NCBI GenBank assembly: GCA_002245135.1
Contig: NGBS01000003.1
Span: 62,001-126,000 of the forward strand
DNA length: 64,000 nt
Direction of reading: 5' to 3'
From: Proteromonas lacertae
Lineage: Eukaryota; Sar; Bigyra; Opalinata; Proteromonadidae
Under the pieces are notes generated by a model. The model did no database searches. It was not told the DNA's origin and saw nothing but the letters and a program-made list of their open reading frames with translations. Shown here piece after piece: positions 1-10,574 of the stretch. Position numbers and translations under genes: made by a program. The number at the start of each line of letters is the position of its first letter. The first letter of the stretch is position 1.

Positions 1-695
1 GATGTGTAGCTCGTTGATCGTTTTGACGATTTGTTCTATTATTATTCATTCTTTGTGAAGTTCGTATTCTACCTCTATGAGAGTGTGTCTCACATTCTAG
101 CAAAATAATAAGCAACAGTTATACGGTTTACTGGCGTTCTTTGAGCTCTTTGCCTTGAATTAAGTCTTGGAGTCTCAGCATACTACATTTTACTGTCATA
201 AAATAAATATACATATATGTTGACCACTCTTATAGTCTGTAAGTTGTATACTCCCCAATGATCTAGTGGATTCATTAAAAAAATAAAATCACTTCAAATT
301 TATTTTGATCAAAGTACCTCGAATTTGTTTCATTATAAAATATCATTGATATGATGAAATAGATCCAAACAAATACATTTTAAAAATGATTTATTAGGGA
401 ATATATTATCAAGATTCAAATAAAAAACTGCTTTTATGTTTATCTGTTTTATATATCTCACTATTTGAAAGAACAAAACTCCCATACTCAGTAATCACAC
501 ACATTAGGTGTTATATATTTCACATAATTACTTGTAAAAGTTTTATGTAAGTAATAAACGAAGATTTTCAACAATGCATTTCATTTTGACACAAAACATA
601 GATAATTCATTCAAAATAGAATTGTATGATGTAAATTACATTTTTAAAGTAAATTACAGACATACATTACAATCTAATTTTCAGATAATCAAATA
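1..695. other. intergenic left edge, no supported gene
   Basis: No convincing gene. Bases 1-240 are less AT-rich than the rest, and on the minus strand an ATG at 199 opens a short frame followed by possible gta...tag introns, but I could not find a splice pattern that keeps a frame open to the window edge. Bases 240-695 are AT-rich and probably hold the promoter and 5' leader of the NF-YA gene that follows. Confidence 0.4.
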
Positions 696-1426
696 ATGGA
701 TTGTATATAATAATATTTTTTTGTTTTCTCTTAACAGTTTTATTTTCATTTTTTATAACTATCTTATACTATATTTTTTAGCAAATAATCAACTGATCAA
801 TCAAGTGGCTGGTGATTACACTAGCGCTGATTATCAAAGCATGCCGTTAGGAATGACCGATCTAGAATCTAGGCAGATGTCTATGCCTCAAGCTGGACAC
901 GTTATCGATTATACCCAATATCCAATAGATCCTGTATTATATTCTCTTTAATAAATTATTTTTAGGCACATCAACCTGCAATTTACCAAAATAATCCAAA
1001 TTTAAATATGGTTATGATGCCATTTGCAAATACACCACAAGTTATGCCTCAATTATTCTCCAGAATACCTATACAAAGTGAAGAAGAACAACCAATGTAT
1101 GTCAATGCCAAACAATACCATAGAATAATGAAAAGGAGAATAGCTAGAGAAAAACTCAATTCAATGAATCCTAACCATCGAAAGAAAGGTACATATTTGC
1201 ACCAAAGTCGACACAATCACGCCTGTAAGCGACCAAGAGGAGAAGGAGGTAGATTTCTCAGTAAAAGTAGTGTTAAACAACAAGATCAGCAACAACAACA
1301 ACAACAGCAGCAGCAACAACAACAACAACAAATCCAACCTGCTAATCAAACTACTCCATCTTTAACGGTTGTATTGACGCCTGTTCAACCACAGATAGTA
1401 TTATCAACTCAATTACAATCCCAATC

Positions 1427-1477
<51 letters not shown>

Positions 1478-1856
1478 TAAATTAAAACCCACAAAAAATT
1501 CCCAATCACCTCCACAATCAGCTTTATCACCACCACCTTCAACTATAAATGATGTTAATAGGGAAGTATCTCCACAAATTTCTATGATTAGTCCAAATTC
1601 GAATACATCTGATCAACGTAATATAGGGTTAAATAGTGCTGATGATGTAGCTTCCAGTTTATCCGCTTCTTCTCAATCGGTTCAAGGATTTCAACAATTT
1701 CAATTACCTTTCCAGCAATTACAACGACAAATACAAATTCAAACTTCTACGACTGACAATGAATCTAAATCAGAGACAACAGTGTCAACAACATCTATGG
1801 CAGATAATGCTTTACCACCACTGGATAAAGATATGCTTGACAATTGGAGTTATTAG
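696..1856 (+). CDS. NFYA: NF-YA/HAP2 subunit of CCAAT-binding factor
   Basis: DNA-binding subunit of the heterotrimeric NF-Y (HAP2/3/5) transcription factor, acting in the nucleus at CCAAT boxes. The model has exons 696-702, 782-933 and 966-1856 (349 aa); introns 703-781 and 934-965 keep frame. The diagnostic block is at about residues 89-150: the NF-YB/C-interaction helix begins YVNAKQYHRIMKRR and the DNA-binding arm contains LHQSRHNHACKRPRGEGGRF, both nearly identical to animal and fungal NF-YA. Downstream lie two poly-Q runs (15 and 16 residues), a Ser/Pro-rich stretch and a Q-rich tail ending in an acidic, hydrophobic peptide, resembling a glutamine-rich activation region, although NF-YA usually has it on the N-terminal side. 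The first exon (2 codons plus one base) is the weakest part; the 79-nt first intron is long for this genome. Confidence 0.93.
1287..1475 (+). repeat. two CAA/CAG microsatellites encoding poly-Q
   Basis: CAR repeats at 1287-1331 (15 codons, CAA interrupted by CAG) and 1428-1475 (16 uninterrupted CAA codons) inside the NF-YA gene. On the opposite strand they give spurious leucine or valine runs. The second tract is pure and so likely to vary in length. Confidence 0.9.
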
Positions 1857-2038
1857 AATTTAATATTAATATAGTTTTTAACCTTTTTATTTAAATTTAG
1901 AACAAAGAATGCAAGTGATAACTTTTTTGAACTTCTTTATATTGTTATGTAATACATATACATTTGTAACTATAATATGTTTTTTTTATTAGTATATAAC
2001 AGGTAAAAAAATCAATAAAATACTATATTTATAAATAA

Positions 2039-3721
2039 TTAATCAGAATCATCATCAAACAAGATGTTTTCTTTACTTTTACTAACCTTTAATAAATCTT
2101 TATTACTGTTTACATTATACACTTTATTCGATTCTTTCATATTATCGGTTAATTTCCTTATGAATTCAGTATCTGTATCACTATCACTTAATAACACGGA
2201 TGCTGGTTTTCTAGGCTTAACAGTAGCAGTATTATTATTATTATTATTATCTATTATTGATTTCTTTACCTCTGAATTATTATTATTATTATGACTTTTT
2301 TGTTGTATTTCTTCCTTTGATATTTCTTCCGTTTTATCTAATATTTCCTGTGAAGATGAATTGGAAGATACATTACAAGATGATGATGATGTTTGTGGTA
2401 ATAATTTCTTATATTTATTCTCTAACATTGTCATTCTAGAAATTACTCTTTGAATTTTGTCTGTTGCAGATACTGGTTTATTATTCTTTCTATTATTATT
2501 ATTATTATTATTTAATAACTGTTGTTGTCTTCTTCTCTTTTGTTGTTGTTGTTGTAACATTAATTGTCTTTGATTTTCATTCATTATTTCATCATTTTCA
2601 TTGAATTTTTCTTCTTCTCGTCTTCCACTGATATTTCTCCTTCTATTACTATTTATATTACTACCATTACTCTTTACTCTTCTTATGTTGGTTAAATTTC
2701 TATTACTTCTTCTTCTTCCTTCATCATTATCATCATCATCTTCTTCTTCCTCATCATCATATTCATTATTATTATTATTATCTTCTTCATCATCATCTAG
2801 ATATAGCACTTTAATTGGTTTTCTCCTTCTAATCTGTGTAGAAACTGGTCTCTTTGGTTTACTAGATGCTCTATTGATATCTCTTCTATTTAATTCAGGT
2901 GTAGATATTGATGATGATGTTGTTGGAGATAATGATTCAGATCTTCGTCTATTTCTATTACTTCTACTCCTTACTGGTTCTCTATAATTACTGTCATTAT
3001 TATTGATTATATCTTCCATATAGGTTTGAATAGGCTTGGTAAAATAACTTACTTTCTTTGATGCTGCTAAATTTTTATTTAATTCTTCAGTTAGTTGTGA
3101 TACTACTGCATTTATTTGTTGTTCAAACTATTAAATAAATAAATAATTAAATACTTCTTGTTTTACACCATATATTTTATCTTCTAACCCTTTTCGTAGT
3201 TTTCTTTTTCTTTCTATAAATTCTTGCTCTAATCTCTTTAAATCATCTGCATATTGTTTTTTCAAAGATTTGATTGTGCTTTTCATTTTTACTTCTTCTT
3301 GTTCTTTTATATTGTTTAGTTCTTGTAATGTGTATTCTAATCTCACTTGACCAAGTCTTATTTCTATCATAATTATTAAATTTTCAGTTTTATACCTTCT
3401 TTTTGTGCTGCAAATACTTTATTGGCATGCCCTAATATTGATTTTACATATGGATCTATTTCAACTGATGGATCTACTGGTATTGAGTCATCTTCAGATT
3501 GAGTCTCTCGAAAAACGTTATTTCGTGGTTTTGATTTTTGATATGATTTATATAGTTTTTCTTGTTCAGCTTTCTCATGCGGAGAGTCTGAACGAACCTT
3601 TAGATTTTCACCTATTATCAATAATAAAGCCAATAATACCTAGAAATATTGATCTCAACCTGCCTAAGTCTTCTGATGATTTATCAGTAGATGAATTGTC
3701 ACTACTGCTAGTAAAAGACAT
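2039..3721 (-). CDS. coiled-coil, low-complexity protein, function unknown
   Basis: I do not recognise this gene. The model has four exons on the minus strand (3721-3640, 3611-3396, 3363-3155, 3127-2039; introns of 28, 32 and 27 nt), giving 531 aa with phases that agree at every junction. The first 100 residues are Ser/Asp-rich. Residues about 100-190 form a charged coiled coil (LEYTLQELNNIKEQEEVKMK and following heptads). The C-terminal two thirds is disordered: Arg/Ser-rich patches, an Asp/Glu run, several poly-Asn runs and a Gln/Arg stretch. Basic SR/RR clusters suggest a nuclear protein, but that is inference. It is transcribed away from the small membrane protein at 4019; the 297-bp gap between them should hold both promoters. 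Confidence 0.75.
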
Positions 3722-4018
3722 TCTCGCAGTTATAAAAATTTAAAAATGGTTTGAATGAAAGCTTGACTTTCTATTTTGCAATTTTTGATATTACAGCTTA
3801 TCATATAATGATCATGACATTTTATTACTGTCAATCTATAGAAACTATTGAATTTGTATGTTTTTTAGAAGAGAATGTAATTGATGAATATCTACTTCGT
3901 TTAATTTGTTTTTAGTATGAACAATATAATAAATAATAATATAATATTATGTTAATATAATTATGAAATAACTGAATGTATATCCCTTTCTACATCTTCA
4001 CTTACTTGATTCGTCTTT

Positions 4019-4798
4019 ATGCTTTCAGAAAACAAGACAAATTATAATACATTCCCTAAGTATAGCAATAGTGTCATTATTAAATAGAGATGAATGCAAA
4101 ATAGCAGGTCAAAATCCTGATTGTGGCAAATCAACAACTACCAATCCATGTGATCAGTCAGTGAGTTGTCAAATAGAAAATCCAAATGATGTAGCTTGTC
4201 AAACAACAATCAATGTAGATGAAGCTTACATTACATCAGCTTATTCTCTTTTATCAAAAAGACTGAAAAGAATGTCATATTTGAAACTTGTAAAATACAA
4301 TTATACTAATCGATATAATAGGATGCATGTATTTTTCTATGGATAGTCATAATTGTATTTGCCGAAATACCATATTCTTTAATTCCAGTTTTCATATTTG
4401 CTCTACAAACATTTTTTATATTCTATGGCATTGAAAATCATAAGCAAAGTAGTTTGAGAATAGCTGTAATATGGTCCTACTTGGAAATTCCAGTAGTTAT
4501 ATCATTTTTGATTTTTATCTCATTTAAAAACCTTAATTGATTTGCTTTTGCCTTCTTGTTACGTGTTTTGTTTATGCATTAAAGGAATCTCAGTATAATT
4601 ACCATTATCATTCTAGCCATGTTGAATTACTTGATATGTCTATTAGATGTATGTTATACTTTTTATTTACTATCATGAGTGGAATATTTCTAGCTATTGA
4701 TGTATATTTTGTTATTTATATAATTAGGTATGTATAGTTCGTTATATCCATCTCTTATTCCAAGATCTCATGAGAGTAAATATCCCTGTATAGAATAA
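4019..4798 (+). CDS. small multi-pass membrane protein, unknown family
   Basis: Function unknown. The model runs 4019-4059, 4088-4289, 4322-4492, 4585-4727 and 4765-4798 (196 aa). The N-terminal ~65 residues are polar with six cysteines (ending near CQTTINVDEA). Then come a long hydrophobic double pass (around FLWIVIIVFAEIPYSLIPVF), a polar loop, and a second hydrophobic stretch (MLYFLFTIMSGIFLAIDVYF) before a short charged tail. The third intron (92 nt) is atypically long and its sequence would itself encode hydrophobic residues in both flanking frames, so the alternative is a retained segment with a one-base assembly error near 4535. The other three introns (28, 32, 37 nt) are typical. Confidence 0.6.
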
Positions 4799-5149
4799 TA
4801 AACGTTTAACTACTGTTTCATATTTTAGATTTTGAATTTGAGTATTTAGTTGAAAAAACTGATTAATGAAATAAATATAATCCAATTAGCATAAATAAAA
4901 TATCAAAATAAGCTGAAACAACGTAATTAACGAAATCTCTTAATCTTATCATATTCAAGAATAACCACATTCATAATCAATTTCAAGACTTATGACATGC
5001 TCAATACCATAAAATGAAAAAAGATTAAAATGCTGAGTCATAATGCAAAAATAGTCGTTTTATGAGTCATAATAAAACTGCCAGCTCAGCAATAAAATTG
5101 CTAGATATTCAGTTTGATTTTTCTTAACTTTTTTAGAAGATAAATCGAT
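4799..5149. other. intergenic, putative PMCA promoter
   Basis: No gene. The last 120 bases hold two TGAGTCAT direct repeats and an ATAGTCGTTTTA element described separately; the rest is featureless AT-rich sequence. Confidence 0.5.
5034..5069 (+). promoter_or_regulatory. paired TGAGTCA (bZIP-type) sites plus GTCGTTT
   Basis: TGAGTCA, the classic AP-1/GCN4 bZIP core, occurs at 5034-5040 and 5063-5069, in both cases extended to TGAGTCATAAT. Between them at 5051-5060 lies ATAGTCGTTT, a variant of the GTCGTTTC element found upstream of several other genes here. They lie 80-116 bases before the Ca2+-ATPase ATG. Binding is inferred from the motif only. Confidence 0.4.
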
Positions 5150-8100
5150 ATGGCGAGTACAACTCCCTCTAATGTTGGTACATCAGATATTGAAATGACT
5201 GTTATTGCTCCTACTTTAGACCAAGCAAAAGTATTAGTAATCATCATCTATTGTTTTTAGAAATATCAATTCACAGCTGAAGACCTATGTGCTCCTACAG
5301 CTGAACGTCCCAATAATATCTTCGATTGGCAAGGCAAAGAGTCAGGACCAGTTGAAAAAGTCGGTGGTATAGAATATATAGCTAAAACTCTTGGTACTGA
5401 TCTTGAAAAAGTATATTTTAGAGTGTTTATATTTCATCTAGGGTTTGTCATCCGCAGATGTGAAAGATCCAAAGAGAGAAGAGATCTATGGTAAAAATGA
5501 TATAGCAGAAACAGATCCTGTAACATATTGTGAATTAATTTGGGAAGGATTACAAGATGTAACATTAATTGTCTTAATTGTCGCTGCTTTAGTATCTATT
5601 GTTACTGGTGGTATTTCAGAAGGTTGGGAATTAGGTTGGTTAGATGGTGTATGTATTATTATAGCTGTATTGTTGGTATTGAATGTTACAGCTATAAATG
5701 ATTATCAAAAAGATAGACAATTCAGAAAACTAAACCAAGAAAACGACAAGATGATTCCTTACAAGGTAATAAGAGATGGAACTGAACATATTTTAACTAA
5801 ATCTGAATTAGTTGTTGGTGATTTAATGATTATCTCCTCAGGTGATACAGTCCCAGCAGATTGTATATATGTAACAGGTGATAATGTAAAGATGGATGAA
5901 TCAAAATTAACAGGTGAATCTGATGAAATGAAGAAAGATACAAAACATCCGTTCATTGTATCAAGTTCAGAATGTCATAATGGTAGAATGAAATGTATTG
6001 TTGTATCTGTTGGTGAAAACTCAGTAATTGGTAAAATGAAGACATTATTAGGTGGAAATGATGATTTAACTCCATTACAACAGAAATTAGAAGTTTTAAC
6101 TTCACAAATTTCAATTCTTGGTGCTGCTGTTGGTATTTTAACATTCTTAGTGTTATTAATTATTCATTTAGTTGAATATGGTAATGGAGATGGTACTGTT
6201 GATGAAGAAGGTGATCCAGAATGGAAATCTTCCAATTGGTCAGAATTATTATCATATTTAATTACTGGTGTAACAATTTTAGTCGTGGCTATTCCAGAAG
6301 GTTTACCATTAGCTGTAACTATTGCTTTAGCTTATTCAGTGAAGAAGATGATGAAAGATAATAATTTAGTTAGACATTTAAATGCTTGTGAAACTATGGG
6401 TGGTGCTAATACAATTTGTAGTGATAAAACTGGTACTTTAACATTAGGTCAAATGACATTGATTAAGGCATGGGTATTAGATGATAGAGATGAAAATGCA
6501 GATCAATCTCAATTATTAGGTGAAAATGGTGATAGAAACGCATTTTATGAACAATGTAAAAATTTACCAGCTGAATTCTTAGAGAAAGTTATTGAAGATG
6601 CATGCTTGAATAATGATGCTGTTATTAATGTAGCTGCTGATGGAACAATGAAATCAACAGGTAGTGCTGTAGATATTGCATTATTAAAATGGGCTAAAGC
6701 TATTGGTAAAGATTATCAATCAGTTAAAGATACATTCCCAAGATTAAAGAATCCAGATGAAGAGAAAACTCAAGGAATTGTATTTGCAAATGCATTCCAC
6801 AGTGATAGAAAGAGATCATCTGTAGTTGTAAGATTACCAGATGGTAAATATAGAATCTATGTAAAAGGTGCTCCAGAAATGTTATTGAGATTATCCAATA
6901 ATGTTGTAAGTACTTCAGGAAAATTCATGGAATTATCTGGAAATTTCTCTGAAGAAAAAGATCAAGATGGAAATAGAATGGGAAGTGGTTCAAGATTAAG
7001 AACTTATGAGAATTGTATTATTCCAATGTGTTCAACTGGCTTAAGAGTAATTGGTTTAGCTTATAGAGACTTTGATGAAAATCAAGATTGGAAAGAAACT
7101 GTTGTATATAAAACAGAAGAACAAAAAGGAACAAATGCTTGTCCAATTCATGAAAGTGAATTAACATTATTAGGATTTGTAGGTGTACAAGATCCTCCAA
7201 GAGAAGAAGTGCCAGACAGTGTAAAGAAATGTCAAAAAGCAGGTATCTTTGTAAGAATGGTTACTGGTGATTCATTAGAAACTGCCAAAGCAATTGCTAA
7301 ACAAGTGAACATCTATCATCCACAAGGTAATGCTGAATATAATATTCCACCAGGTATTTGTATTGAAGGTCCAAAATTCAGAGAGATTGTTGGAGGTTTA
7401 GTATTACCACCACATTTCGATCATGAATGCCATTGTTGTGATTGTTCAGATAATGTTCAATTTAAATCAGGTTATAAAACTCCAGATTATCCAGCTCACT
7501 TTGGTTATCCATCTATTGTAGGTCATAAAGATGAACATTGTGATGATTGGACTCCAGAAGCTGTAGCTAGAAGAGGTGATAAATGTACTGAAGAATGTAA
7601 ACAAAGAGGTTGTAGGAAACAAATGAAACATCCAAAAGATAAAACTGAAGAACAACAATATTATATTGTCAAGAATCAAGCTGCATTTGATCAATTTGTT
7701 TCAACATTACAAGTGATGGCTAGATCTGCTCCAACTGATAAACATTTATTAGTTACTGGTTTAATGGAAAGAAGACAAGTGGTAGCTGTAACTGGTGATG
7801 GTACAAATGATGCTCCTGCTTTAAGTAAATCCAATGTTGGTTTTGCTATGGGTATAGCTGGTACATCTGTAGCTAAAGATGCTTGTGATATTATCTTGAT
7901 GGATGATAATTTCACATCAATTGTAAAGGCAGTAATGTGGGGAAGAAATGTATATGATGGTATTAGAAAATTCTTACAATTCCAATTAACAATCAATTTA
8001 GTCGCTTTGGCTTTATCATTTATCTCAGCCTGTTCAATCAAAGAATCTCCATTGAAAGCTATTCAAATGTTATGGGTTAATTTAATCATGGATACATTTG

Positions 8101-8738
8101 CTTCATTAGCTTTAGCAACTGAATATCCAACTGAGAAGTTATTAGATAGACCACCATATTCAAGAGATGATTCTTTAATTTCCAGTGTAATGTTACGAAA
8201 TATTATAGGCCATTTCATCTACCAAATTGTTGTTTTATTATTCTTAGTATTTGATGGTCATAAAATGTTTGGTATTCCAATTGGTTCAAGTTTAGGTCAT
8301 GCTGCTGATCCAACTCAACACTTTACAATTATTTTCCATGCTTTTGTATTGATGCAATGTTTTAATGAAATTAATGCCAGAAAGATTGATGGTGAAAGAA
8401 ATGTTTTTGCTAATATTAAGAAGAGTTATATGTTTATAGTAATTGTGGTATTCACAACAGCTTTACAATTCCTAATTGCTCAAATTGGTGATATTGTTTT
8501 TGGATGTAAAGGTTTAACTGGTGCTCAACATGGAATGTGTATATTAATTGGTTTTATGGAAATGATCGTTTGTCAATTATTGAATTTCATTCCAGGTCAT
8601 TGGTTCATTGATTTAGGAAAGAAGAAGCCAGATGATGATTTCCAACCAAATATTATTGTAAGAGGTAAATCAAGCAGAGCTAGAGCTTCACTTCCAGGTA
8701 TGGGAGAGAAGAGATTAAAGAAGATCTTCACTCATTAA
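5150..8738 (+). CDS. P-type Ca2+-ATPase, plasma-membrane (PMCA, P2B) type
   Basis: Calcium-transporting ATPase that exports Ca2+ from the cytosol. Exons 5150-5230, 5261-5410 and 5442-8738 (introns 30 and 31 nt) give 1,175 aa. Hallmarks in order: the actuator TGES near residue 234, the M4 calcium-site motif VAIPEGLPLAVTIALAYSVK, the phosphorylation site CSDKTGTLT with Asp about 405, the nucleotide-binding KGAPE, MVTGDSLETA, the hinge TGDGTNDAP near 863, and in M6 LWVNLIMDTFASLALATE, typical of PMCAs. An unusual insert of about 70 residues (about 735-807) carries at least nine cysteines and many histidines between the P-domain start and the ARSAPTDKH motif. The C-tail is short and basic (RGKSSRARASLPG), without an obvious long calmodulin-binding region. 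The ATG is confirmed by in-frame splicing of both small 5' exons. Confidence 0.95.
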
Positions 8739-8866
8739 AGAATAGATTTAATATTATAAATAGCGAATTAAAAAGATTACATTTTAAAAACACTTTATAT
8801 ATAGCAAAAATACTGTTTATTTGAATGTTTTTATAATTTATGTTTTTATTGGGTTAATATTATATA

Positions 8867-10441
8867 TTAAATTTTAATTACTTCAACTCCTAGTTGATAA
8901 ATATACTTTTGTCTTTCATTGTTTATAAATACACTTAGTAATCCATTCAATGAGATACAAATCCTTAATTCAATAGGCTTATCTTCTATTCCTTCTTCTC
9001 CTTCATTCATATCATCAATATAATGCATAATTTTAAATAATACTTCATTTTTATCTATTTCCATTGTATTTTTATATTCCACTAATTCTATTCTTATTTC
9101 TTTTTGATTTTTACTTCTCATATAAACTTTCTTTCTGCAGGAAATAGGTATTTCACTCCCTTGTTTTATTAATACAAATACTCTTTCTTCATTTTTTTCA
9201 TTTTTATATTTTATTCCAATATCATTTATAATTGTACTTTTGAATTTGATATTCTCATTAATAAAATTATCTGTATTTTTAAGACATTCTGGTAATATAT
9301 CGTTGTAATATTTATAACAATAAATAGAACTACCAATTGATACAACTTCTAAAGGATCTATATCATTATGAATGTTTATTCCATTAAAATTATTTTGTAA
9401 TAAATTAAATAAATAACAAAGTCTAGAACTTCCACCAGCTAGTATAATATCACTCACTTTATCTTCATATCCTTCCATCACTTCCTTCATTATTTCAATT
9501 GTTTTATTATATAATTCCTCATTCTCATTATTAAATACATCATACCTTAATTCAACATCAATATTATAATCATATAATTCATTGAATTCAACTTCTACAC
9601 TCTCTTTGTCATTAAAATCACATTTTGCTTTTTCTAATGATTTTATTAATCGATTATATCTTCTTGGATTATCCTCTATTCTATCATCACTATATTCATC
9701 TATTATTTCACTATATAATTTAACTAAATTCAATGTCAGATTATGACCACCTAAATCATATTCATTTTTACTGTTAATTATTTCAATTTTATCATTTTTT
9801 ATATTCAATAAAGAGCAACAAAAAGTTTTACATCCTAAATCATATACTATCACATAATTATTTTCATCATCATATTCTTTTAATTTAATTACAGAGTTTT
9901 CATCATTGAAATAATAAGCTATTACAACACAAACTGGTGTAGTGATTAATGGTATTTCACTTCTATCATACAAGAATAATGATTTCTTCAGTTTTATTGT
10001 TGATTCATCTTTCATTAAAGGAGGAATTGTACACACTATTTTGTTTTGTTTTCCAGGTTTGATTGGAAGGACTTGATTTAAATAAAATGAGAGTAATTGA
10101 TAAGGGTAAAAAGGATGGTTTAAATGATCAGTTTTTAAATTAACCATCACTTCATACTTTTTATCAATTACAAACTTCAATTTATATCTTTCCTCTAGTT
10201 TATCAATGTCTTCAGCTTCACTCTCAAACAGATTATAGAAATCTGTCACTATTACACAATCTTTATTCACTTTATCTATTTTACTATCCTCCAATACTGA
10301 TATTGAATTGCCATAAATACATAAATTCACTCCTATACTCAAATCCTTCTTTTTGGTTCTTAAGATTTTGATTTCTTTTGAATCAGTGTATCGGCTTATC
10401 TTTGTATTACTCATCCCTATATCAACTCCGTAATACTCCAT
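8867..10441 (-). CDS. divergent Hsp70-like ATPase-fold protein
   Basis: Intronless, 524 aa. It keeps the layout of the actin/Hsp70 nucleotide-binding domain: phosphate-1 motif YYGVDIGMSNTK at the N-terminus, phosphate-2 motif VIVYDLGCKTFCCSLL in place of the canonical DLGGGT, and the adenosine motif ILAGGSSRLCYLFNLL followed by DPLEVVSIGSSIY, matching the DPDEAVAxGAA block of Hsp70. A beta-rich C-terminal part (about residues 390-524) sits where the substrate-binding domain should be, but the C-terminal helical lid and EEVD tail are missing. The loss of the Gly triad in phosphate-2 and of the EPTAAAIAYG motif suggests weak or altered ATPase activity. It is probably a specialised, lineage-restricted Hsp70 paralogue; its client is unknown. 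It converges with the Ca2+-ATPase gene. Confidence 0.8.
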   Translation of the reverse strand: MEYYGVDIGMSNTKISRYTDSKEIKILRTKKKDLSIGVNLCIYGNSISVLEDSKIDKVNKDCVIVTDFYNLFESEAEDIDKLEERYKLKFVIDKKYEVMVNLKTDHLNHPFYPYQLLSFYLNQVLPIKPGKQNKIVCTIPPLMKDESTIKLKKSLFLYDRSEIPLITTPVCVVIAYYFNDENSVIKLKEYDDENNYVIVYDLGCKTFCCSLLNIKNDKIEIINSKNEYDLGGHNLTLNLVKLYSEIIDEYSDDRIEDNPRRYNRLIKSLEKAKCDFNDKESVEVEFNELYDYNIDVELRYDVFNNENEELYNKTIEIMKEVMEGYEDKVSDIILAGGSSRLCYLFNLLQNNFNGINIHNDIDPLEVVSIGSSIYCYKYYNDILPECLKNTDNFINENIKFKSTIINDIGIKYKNEKNEERVFVLIKQGSEIPISCRKKVYMRSKNQKEIRIELVEYKNTMEIDKNEVLFKIMHYIDDMNEGEEGIEDKPIELRICISLNGLLSVFINNERQKYIYQLGVEVIKI

Positions 10442-10574
10442 AGTTTTGACTAAAACTTAAAACAGAAGGTTTGGCTTGCTGTAATAAAATAAAGATCCGT
10501 TTCAATAATAAAAAATGTTTAAAAATCAATTAAATTAAATTATTATCCGAAAAACTATTTACATTCCTTTGCAA

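Noticed and set aside
1-240. Possible minus-strand first exon (ATG at 199) running off the left edge
   Set aside because: Introns of the local type can be drawn, but no combination keeps an open frame through the second exon; left as intergenic.
2601-2987. 128-codon plus-strand frame rich in Leu and Ser
   Set aside because: Complement of the Asp/Arg/Asn-rich minus-strand coiled-coil gene; low-complexity shadow.
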